A DNA stretch of 5,385 bases from Gemmataceae bacterium. Lineage in GTDB: Bacteria; Planctomycetota; Planctomycetia; Gemmatales; Gemmataceae. Positions within the stretch are counted from its first letter, which is position 1; each line of letters starts with the position of its first letter. The translations under genes were made by a program, and so were the position numbers. Below the pieces are notes generated by a model. That model was not told where the DNA came from. It made no database searches and saw only the letters and a list, made by a program, of their open reading frames with translations. Where the stretch lies: the NCBI GenBank assembly GCA_009691815.1, contig SIAL01000256.1, positions 1 to 5,385 of the forward strand, read 5' to 3'. Shown piece by piece: positions 1 to 5,385 of the stretch.

Positions 1-10
1 AACAAGCTTG

Positions 11-16
11 AAGGAG
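11..16 (+). promoter_or_regulatory. Shine-Dalgarno sequence of sppA
   Basis: AAGGAG sits six bases before the ATG at 23, which is ideal for a ribosome binding site. It decides the start: an in-frame TTG at 8 would place this motif inside the coding region and has no visible ribosome binding site of its own within the seven bases available. Confidence 0.8.
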
Positions 17-22
17 CTAATT

Positions 23-1825
23 ATGGGTTTGGTAAAAATCTTGGCCTTGGTAGTCGGTTTTGGGGTTTGCCTAGCCTGCCAGGCGGAGGACACTCCCCCG
101 AAATCCGAAAAGAAATCCCTCCCCGTAATCGCCCACATAAAAATTATGGGTGACCTTTCAGAGGGGGCCACCGAATCGGGGCTTTTCTCCTCCGCGGTAC
201 CCGACACGCTTCGCAGCATTCAGGATAGGATCGAAAAGGCCGCCAAGGATCCCGCCGTTGTTGCCCTTTATCTTGAGGTGGAAGATGTCTCCATCGGTTG
301 GGGCAAACTCGATGAGATGGAATCGGCTTTGCAAAAATTTCGAAAGTCAGGCAAAAAGATTTTTGCCTGGACCGCCAGCGAAGAGTCAAAGGACTATCTC
401 GTTGCGGCGATGGCGGATGAGGTTGCCGTGCCCGAATCGGTGTCCTTAATGATTCTTGGGGTGCAAAGTAGCGTCACCTTTTACAAAGAGCTGTTTGACC
501 TTATTGGGGTGCGTGCGGATATGCTCAAAGTGGGGGATTTCAAATCGGCGGTCGAACCCTACACGCGTAGCAATCTCTCCGGCCCCGCTCGCAAGCAGCT
601 TGAATCCATGATCGACGATTTTTACACCCAATCGCTGGTTGGCCGAATTGCCAGATTCCGCAAAAGCAAGGGGCTAGACGATGCCAAGGTGATCAAGGCA
701 ATTGACGAGGCCCCGCTTGTTGCCGCCCTAGCCAAGGAGCTTGGATTTGTGGATAAACTCGACTATTACGAGAACTACACCTCGACCTTGGGAAAGGCTT
801 GCGGCAAGCCCGAAGCGACCCTGTCCAAAAACTACGGAAAACCCAAATCCAAAGACGATGAGATGGATTTTTCCAACCCATTTACTTTGCTAAAAGCCCT
901 AAGTCCAACCAAAACTAAAGAATCCAAGAATCCCAAAATCGCCATAATTCATGCGATAGGCGAGATCGTAAGCGGGAAAAGTTCGTTCGGTTTTACCGGG
1001 GGCGAAACGGTAGGGTCCACAACGCTTATTGAAGCCATCCAAAAAGCGGAGTCTGACCCCACGGTAAAAGCCATCATCCTTAGAATCGACAGCCCCGGCG
1101 GTTCGGCACTGGCAAGCGACCTGATTCACGCGGAACTAATGCGATGCAAGAAGCCCATCATAGCCTCCATGTCGGATGTCGCCGCGAGCGGAGGTTACTA
1201 TATCGCCTCCGGCGCAAAACGGATCATGGCCGAGCCTTCTACCATCACCGGGTCGATCGGGGTCTTTGGTGGCAAAGTGGCGATTGGGGGGGCCTACGAA
1301 AAAGTAGGTATCCGAACCGATGTGGTGAAAAGGGGAGCCAATGCGGGGATCAACTCCATGGAAAGGGGTTTCAACGACTCCGAACGCAAAGCAATGACCA
1401 GAGTCATCGAGGCGATTTATGAACAGTTTCTGGACAGGGCCCTCAAAGGACGGGAACGAGCCGGGAAAAAAATGACCAAGGAAGAATTGACAAAACTGGC
1501 GGGTGGTCGTGTTTGGACAGGCCGCCAAGCCCTGGAAAATGGCCTTGTGGATCAACTTGGTACCCTGGAGGACGCCATCGTTTGGGCTGTAAAAGAGGCA
1601 AACCTACCCAAGGATCAAAGGCCCGAGCTTCTTGACCTCCCCAAGGGGAAAAATCTTTTCGATAGTCTGCTCGATATAAAACTTCAGGTTTCCGCCGAGT
1701 CCGCCCTTTTGGAAAAGCTTCACTTGATAGGGCTTTCAAGCGAAGCCAAGGCCTTGGGGCAATTGCTTTTGCTTAGAAAAGAAAAGGTATGGCTCCTCCC
1801 CCTCCACCATTTGGATGTGAAATAG
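23..1825 (+). CDS. sppA: Signal peptide peptidase SppA, long (67K) tandem-domain form
   Basis: This is a membrane-anchored serine protease of family S49 that degrades signal peptides left in the inner membrane after secretion, with its active site on the periplasmic side. The ATG at 23 gives 600 residues, close to the roughly 618 of E. coli SppA. Residues 6-19 are a hydrophobic export signal or anchor. An N-terminal S49-like domain covers about 35-265, with the general-base lysine at K174 in GDFKSAVEPYTR (matching E. coli K209). A hydrophilic linker follows at about 270-303. The C-terminal catalytic domain starts near 305, has RIDSPGGS at 354-361 and the nucleophile S389 in AASGGYY (matching E. 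coli S409), followed by PSTITGSIGVFG. The 215-residue Lys-Ser spacing fits the family (200 in E. coli), so the enzyme should be active. The signal has Cys16 and Cys19; CLAC is a poor lipobox, so lipidation is uncertain. No partner gene is visible upstream. Confidence 0.95.
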   Translation: MGLVKILALVVGFGVCLACQAEDTPPKSEKKSLPVIAHIKIMGDLSEGATESGLFSSAVPDTLRSIQDRIEKAAKDPAVVALYLEVEDVSIGWGKLDEMESALQKFRKSGKKIFAWTASEESKDYLVAAMADEVAVPESVSLMILGVQSSVTFYKELFDLIGVRADMLKVGDFKSAVEPYTRSNLSGPARKQLESMIDDFYTQSLVGRIARFRKSKGLDDAKVIKAIDEAPLVAALAKELGFVDKLDYYENYTSTLGKACGKPEATLSKNYGKPKSKDDEMDFSNPFTLLKALSPTKTKESKNPKIAIIHAIGEIVSGKSSFGFTGGETVGSTTLIEAIQKAESDPTVKAIILRIDSPGGSALASDLIHAELMRCKKPIIASMSDVAASGGYYIASGAKRIMAEPSTITGSIGVFGGKVAIGGAYEKVGIRTDVVKRGANAGINSMERGFNDSERKAMTRVIEAIYEQFLDRALKGRERAGKKMTKEELTKLAGGRVWTGRQALENGLVDQLGTLEDAIVWAVKEANLPKDQRPELLDLPKGKNLFDSLLDIKLQVSAESALLEKLHLIGLSSEAKALGQLLLLRKEKVWLLPLHHLDVK

Positions 1826-1829
1826 CAAA

Positions 1830-1850
1830 GGGCGTGGTTCCCAAGCGCCC
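1830..1850 (+). terminator. Possible weak terminator hairpin after sppA
   Basis: Four bases after the sppA stop, GGGCG (1830-1834) pairs with CGCCC (1846-1850), and TGG (1835-1837) can pair with CCA (1841-1843) around a TTC loop, leaving a two-base AG bulge. The stem is G+C-rich and well placed for a terminator. It lacks a U-tract (CATTTGG follows), so it is not a standard factor-independent terminator. It may only protect the 3' end or do nothing. Confidence 0.35.
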
Positions 1851-1884
1851 CATTTGGTCGATTATTCAATAAGCCAAAGTAGCC

Positions 1885-1926
1885 TTGCCACGCCGTATTT
1901 TGTGACAAATCGGCGAGGTGGGGCAA
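1885..1926. repeat. Imperfect inverted repeat / stem-loop in the sppA-pump gap
   Basis: The core arms CGCCG (1891-1895) and CGGCG (1911-1915) are exact complements. Inside them ATTT (1897-1900) pairs with AAAT (1907-1910) and G1902 with C1906, leaving a TGA loop and single-T bulges at 1896 and 1901. Outside them TTGCC (1885-1889) pairs with GGCAA (1922-1926) across an uneven internal loop. That gives about 15 base pairs in all, which is a lot for a 201-base gap. No T-run follows, so it is not a classic terminator. It could be an operator dyad, an mRNA structure or a terminator variant; the sequence alone cannot decide. Confidence 0.5.
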
Positions 1927-1939
1927 TGTTACAAATAGG
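1901..1939 (+). repeat. 13-base imperfect direct repeat, possible regulator sites
   Basis: TGTGACAAATCGG (1901-1913) and TGTTACAAATAGG (1927-1939) match at 11 of 13 positions, and their starts are 26 bases apart. Each contains a small TGTNACA dyad. The second copy overlaps the candidate -35 box of the pump promoter, and the first lies within the stem-loop at 1885-1926. A paired binding site for a regulator is possible. Two short copies can also arise by chance, and no regulator gene is in view. Confidence 0.3.
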
Positions 1940-1956
1940 GAGGTTCTCTATAGAAT
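1928..1956 (+). promoter_or_regulatory. Candidate sigma70-like promoter for the efflux operon
   Basis: GTTACA (1928-1933, 4 of 6 matches to TTGACA) and TAGAAT (1951-1956, 5 of 6 matches to TATAAT) are separated by exactly 17 bases. Transcription would start near 1963, giving a leader of about 65 bases before the ATG at 2027. It was found by eye against the E. coli consensus, which may not fit this organism. Confidence 0.35.
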
Positions 1957-2026
1957 CAGAATGTGTGATTGCTTGGATTTGGGTTCTTATAAGTTGGTAA
2001 AAAACTTCCGTTTGGAAATTCCATAA

Positions 2027-5000
2027 ATGAACCCGATCGTTTTTGCAATGCGCCACCCAATCACCATGATGATGTTGGTGGTTGCCCTGTTGGGTGGTGG
2101 GACACTTGCGCTCACCAAAATGAGGGTGGACATCTTCCCCCCTTTGAATTTGCCCAGAATCTATGTTTATCTCCAATACGGTGGCATGAGCCCGTCGCAA
2201 ATGGAAGGGCTCATAGTCAACCAATTTGAGCTTTTCTTTCAGTTTGTTGACGGCGTTTCCGGCATCGAATCCACTTCGTTACAACAGGTTGCCCTTGTAA
2301 AACTGTCGTTTTTTCCGGGAACGGACATGGGCCTTGCGATGGCGCAGGTTTCCGCCATGTCCCAAAGGGCGATGTCGGTTATGCCGATTGGCACGCTGCC
2401 GCCTTTGATCATGCGTATGGACGCCGGGAGTGTTCCGGTTGGTTATTTGGTATTAAAAAGCGAAAAAACTCCGTTGGGTATGGTGGGGGACTATGCCCAG
2501 AACTTCATTCGCCCATTGGTGCAAAAATATGTGCCCGGCACGATTGGTACGCCCCCCTTTGGTCCCAATGTCCGTTCCATTTTGGTGAATGTCGATCCCG
2601 ACAAGTTGCGCACCTATAACCTGTCGCCAAAAGACATTGTCCAGTCCCTAATGACCGGCAATGTGGTGATTCCCGCCGGAAATATTTATATTCAAGACCG
2701 GATGCCCATGGTTCCCACCAACGCCTTGGTAAAAGACATTCAGGAACTGGGCAATATTCCCCTTAAAATCGGCAAAAATGTCTATATCCGAGATGTCGCC
2801 ACCATTAGCGATTCCACCGATGTCAACTATGGCTACGCCCTTGTGGACGGTCGAAAATCGGTCTACTTGCCCATTATTAAAAAGGACACCGCCTCGACCC
2901 TTACGGTGGTTGCCAATATCCAGGACACCATGCCAAACTTTCGCGCCGTCCTGCCGGATGATGTGAAAATCAGTTTTGTTTTTGATGAATCTCCCACGGT
3001 GGTAACGGCGATTCGAAGTGTCGGAATCGAAGGACTGATCGGGGCCTCGCTGACGGGCCTGATGATTTTGATTTTCCTTGGCGATTTCCGCAGTGTGATT
3101 ATCGTGGTGTGCAACATTCCCTTGGCCTTGATGGGGTCTCTTTTTGGACTCTATATCACGGGAAACACCATCAACATTATGTCCCTAGGCGGTTTGGCCT
3201 TGGCCATTGGGATCCTCGTGGATGAATCCACGGTGGAGATTGAAAGTATCCATTCCCAAATGCGGGGAAAATTGGGGCTGGCCCGGGCCGTTCGCAAGGG
3301 AAACGATATTACGGCGGTGGCTAGGTTACTGGCCCTTTTCTGCATCCTTTCCGTTTTCATTCCGGCGTTCATTATGGAAGATCCGCTAAGGGCTTTGTTC
3401 ATGCCCTTGGCGCTGGGTGTCGGCTTTGCCATGATTTCTTCGTACCTCCTCTCCAGCACCTTTGTCCCGGTAATGTGTGTGTACTTGTTAAAGCCCAATC
3501 ACCATGAAAAGGGACCCCACAAGGTATCCTTGTTTGAAAAGTTTGAACATGGTTACGAAAGACTGGTTGGCTGGATTGTGGGCCTAAAGTGGATTGTGGT
3601 GTCGAGCTATTTGGGAATTGCCGGTCTGTTACTTGTCACCTTTGGGGCCAAACTTGGCCAAGAACTGTTTCCCCAAATCGACTCGGGGCAGTTTGTCCTC
3701 CGATACCGACCGCCCCCCGGGACCAATTTTGAAATTACCCGAATGATGGGGCAGAAAATTATTGAGATTATTGAACGGGAAGTTGGGCAAAAAAACATCG
3801 AAATTAGCATCGGCTATGCGGGACAGATCGCCCCGCAATTTGGCCTGAACAATATGATCCTTTTGATGCGAGGCCCCGATGATGGGATGCTTCGGATGGC
3901 TTTTAAGGAGGGAAGTGGCATTGTTTTGTCCGATTTCCGAGAAAAAATGCGCAAGCTCCTTCCCGCGGAAATCGCTCCTTGGCTTGCAAAGGTCATTGAA
4001 GGCAGAGGCGTTCCCCCAGAGGAGGCAAAGAAACGGTCCACCAACCTCATCTTTGGGTTTGAATCGGGGGATATGATCTCCAATGTTATGAGTTTTGGTT
4101 CCCCCACCCCGCTCGAGGTGGTTGTTTACGGGCCCAACCTAACCCATGTAAAAAACCATGCCGCAAGGATCAAGGAAAAGATGCTCGCCATTTCCGGGTT
4201 GCGGGATGTTCAGTTTCATCAGGCGCTGGAATACCCAACAGTTGATGTGGACATCGATCGTGAAAAGGCCGGACTTAGCGGAGTGGATGTTCAAACCATT
4301 GGTAATTCATTGCTCGTTGGCACCAATTCCAGTCGTTACATTGCCTTGAACTTTTGGCAAGATCCCAAAACCGGCTTCGACTACCAAGTAGAGGTTCTCG
4401 TCCCCCCCCAGCGCATGGTATCACTTCTCGATGTGGAAACCATCCCCCTTACCCAAGTAAACAATATCGTGAATTTGATGGTTCGTGATGTTGCTTCGGT
4501 GAAATCGAATGTCATGCCCGGACAAGTGGACCGCCTTTCTTCCCAACGATTTGTCTCCATCACGGCCAATTTGGAGGGTATGGACCTTGGAACAGGTTCC
4601 CGATTGATTCAAGAGGCGATTGCCGAGGCGGGAACCCCACCCAAGGGTGTGCTTACGGAAACCCGCGGCCAGACCCAAACCATGCTCAATATGTTTAAGG
4701 CCCTTGGCATTGGCCTATCCATTGCCGTGTGTGTTATCTTGGTATTGTTGACCGGTTATTTCCAATCTCCCCGTTTGGCCATTGCGTCGATCGGGGCGGT
4801 TCCGGGGGTTCTTGTCGGCGTGGTCACCATGCTCACCATGACCAACACCACTTTAAACATTGAATCCTTCATGGGGTCTATCATGTGTATTGGGGTTTCC
4901 GTTTCCAATTCGGTGATGATGATTACCTTTATGAACGATCGTTGGCAAGAAGGCCTCTCTGTAAAAGAGTCCGCGATAAAAGGTGCTGCGGGGCGGTTGC

Positions 5001-5308
5001 GGCCCATTCTCATGACGGCGTGTGCCATGGTTTTGGGAATGTTACCCATGGCCTTGGCCCTCGAGGAGGGTTCGCAAATGCAGGCTCCCCTGGGAAGGGC
5101 GGTCATCGGCGGGTTGGTCGCGTCCACCCTATCCACCCTGTTGGTCCTACCCGCGGTTTTCAGTCTCCTTTTGGGGAACCGCAAACCCGTTCCAACTTCT
5201 ATTGATCCAGATGACCCGTTAAGCAACCTCTACGATGGAGGCGACCCGTCGGTTCCCATGGAACAGGTTTCACAACCCAAGCCAACCCCTTTGGAATTAA
5301 AGCCATGA
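2027..5308 (+). CDS. RND-superfamily efflux permease (AcrB/CusA-like), complete
   Basis: This is the inner-membrane, proton-driven subunit of a tripartite efflux pump; the substrate cannot be told. It has 1093 residues, normal for the family, and the duplicated RND layout. TM1 is at about 11-30, followed by a periplasmic half (31-333). TM2-TM6 lie at about 334-488, then an amphipathic linker, TM7 (521-540), a second periplasmic half (541-887), TM8-TM12 (about 890-1049) and a Pro/Asp-rich cytoplasmic tail. TM4 carries GILVDESTVEIES, so D399-E400 replace the Asp-Asp pair of AcrB (D407-D408). R990 and T997 in RLRPILMT match AcrB R971 and T978, but TM10 has S960 where AcrB has K940. Residues about 645-672 look like an extra charged loop. 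The ATG has only a weak GGA (2014-2016) upstream, but the MNPIVFAMRHPIT opening is typical of this subfamily. The stop overlaps the next start (ATGA). Hydrophobic-drug (HAE1-like) export is likelier than metal export, but this is inference. Confidence 0.93.
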   Translation: MNPIVFAMRHPITMMMLVVALLGGGTLALTKMRVDIFPPLNLPRIYVYLQYGGMSPSQMEGLIVNQFELFFQFVDGVSGIESTSLQQVALVKLSFFPGTDMGLAMAQVSAMSQRAMSVMPIGTLPPLIMRMDAGSVPVGYLVLKSEKTPLGMVGDYAQNFIRPLVQKYVPGTIGTPPFGPNVRSILVNVDPDKLRTYNLSPKDIVQSLMTGNVVIPAGNIYIQDRMPMVPTNALVKDIQELGNIPLKIGKNVYIRDVATISDSTDVNYGYALVDGRKSVYLPIIKKDTASTLTVVANIQDTMPNFRAVLPDDVKISFVFDESPTVVTAIRSVGIEGLIGASLTGLMILIFLGDFRSVIIVVCNIPLALMGSLFGLYITGNTINIMSLGGLALAIGILVDESTVEIESIHSQMRGKLGLARAVRKGNDITAVARLLALFCILSVFIPAFIMEDPLRALFMPLALGVGFAMISSYLLSSTFVPVMCVYLLKPNHHEKGPHKVSLFEKFEHGYERLVGWIVGLKWIVVSSYLGIAGLLLVTFGAKLGQELFPQIDSGQFVLRYRPPPGTNFEITRMMGQKIIEIIEREVGQKNIEISIGYAGQIAPQFGLNNMILLMRGPDDGMLRMAFKEGSGIVLSDFREKMRKLLPAEIAPWLAKVIEGRGVPPEEAKKRSTNLIFGFESGDMISNVMSFGSPTPLEVVVYGPNLTHVKNHAARIKEKMLAISGLRDVQFHQALEYPTVDVDIDREKAGLSGVDVQTIGNSLLVGTNSSRYIALNFWQDPKTGFDYQVEVLVPPQRMVSLLDVETIPLTQVNNIVNLMVRDVASVKSNVMPGQVDRLSSQRFVSITANLEGMDLGTGSRLIQEAIAEAGTPPKGVLTETRGQTQTMLNMFKALGIGLSIAVCVILVLLTGYFQSPRLAIASIGAVPGVLVGVVTMLTMTNTTLNIESFMGSIMCIGVSVSNSVMMITFMNDRWQEGLSVKESAIKGAAGRLRPILMTACAMVLGMLPMALALEEGSQMQAPLGRAVIGGLVASTLSTLLVLPAVFSLLLGNRKPVPTSIDPDDPLSNLYDGGDPSVPMEQVSQPKPTPLELKP

Positions 5309-5385
5309 AAATCCAAGCCCAACGCCTTTTTGTTGCTCTGGGTGGGTTTTTGATTATGGGTTGCGCCAAGGAGGCCAGCCAAGCG
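5305..5385 (+). CDS. Lipoprotein, partial; probable adaptor or outer-membrane subunit of the pump
   Basis: The ATG at 5305 shares ATGA with the permease stop, a classic sign of translational coupling. A weak GGA (5293-5295) lies upstream inside the permease gene. All 27 visible codons are open, and the frame continues past the window edge. The peptide starts with MKIQAQR (positive n-region), then a hydrophobic stretch at residues 8-19, then LIMGC with Cys20 as the likely lipidated residue (lipobox I-M-G-C), followed by AKEASQA, a hydrophilic linker typical of mature lipoproteins. Lipidated periplasmic adaptors of the AcrA/HlyD type and NodT-like outer-membrane factors both start this way and both sit next to RND permeases. 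I favour the adaptor, but no domain is visible to prove it. Confidence 0.75.
   Translation, partial: MKIQAQRLFVALGGFLIMGCAKEASQA

Noticed and set aside
8..22. In-frame TTG start giving a five-residue longer SppA
   Set aside because: The AAGGAG ribosome site at 11-16 would lie inside the gene, and the ATG at 23 has ideal spacing and a typical signal-sequence start.
1136..1555. Minus-strand open frame of 139 codons
   Set aside because: It lies opposite the catalytic domain of sppA, which is clearly the real gene; the peptide is low in recognisable structure.
1944..1955. TTCT-CTAT-AGAA dyad over the candidate -10 box
   Set aside because: Only four base pairs per arm; easily expected by chance and not separable from the promoter itself.
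3790..3796. A-AAA-AAC heptamer in the permease frame, a possible -1 frameshift site
   Set aside because: The -1 frame hits TAG at 3805-3807 within four codons, no stimulatory structure was noticed, and the zero frame encodes the full pump, so programmed shifting has no evident product.
4756..5226. Minus-strand open frame of 156 codons
   Set aside because: It is antisense to TM8-TM12 of a well-recognised permease, and its translation shows no family features; it is a codon-bias shadow.
23..5308. SppA and the RND pump as one functional system
   Set aside because: The 201-base gap with a possible terminator and promoter, and the unrelated known roles, argue for chance adjacency; nothing in the sequence links them.

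Overview
The window is about 5.4 kb, roughly half G+C, and almost fully coding on the plus strand. It looks like a chromosomal segment from a Gram-negative-type bacterium. My best guess is a planctomycete. That rests on remembered resemblance: the SppA wording (for example GDFKSAVEPYTR and GGRVWTGRQAL), the RND permease opening (MNPIVFAMRHPIT) and its SIDPDDP tail near the C-terminus all resemble planctomycete homologues. No marker gene is present, so the assignment is tentative.

Layout: (1) 23-1825, a complete long-form (tandem-domain, 67K type) SppA signal peptide peptidase with its catalytic Lys/Ser pair intact and a good Shine-Dalgarno before an ATG. (2) 1826-2026, a 201-base intergenic gap. 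It holds a small terminator-like hairpin just after sppA, a longer stem-loop or dyad, a short direct repeat and a plausible sigma70-like promoter. (3) 2027-5308, a complete 1093-residue RND-superfamily efflux permease. (4) 5305-5385, the first 27 codons of a lipoprotein gene that overlaps the permease stop codon by ATGA and runs off the window. It is probably the periplasmic adaptor (or less likely the outer-membrane factor) of the same pump.

The permease and the lipoprotein look like one translationally coupled operon. SppA acts at the inner membrane on remnant signal peptides and membrane proteins. It is probably a separate transcription unit that merely precedes the pump, because the gap has both a possible terminator and a possible promoter. 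I see no mobile element, CRISPR array, RNA gene or clearly new system. The points most worth checking are the structured intergenic region, the non-standard proton-relay residues of the permease (Asp-Glu instead of Asp-Asp, and Ser in place of the key Lys) and an apparent charged insertion in its second periplasmic half.
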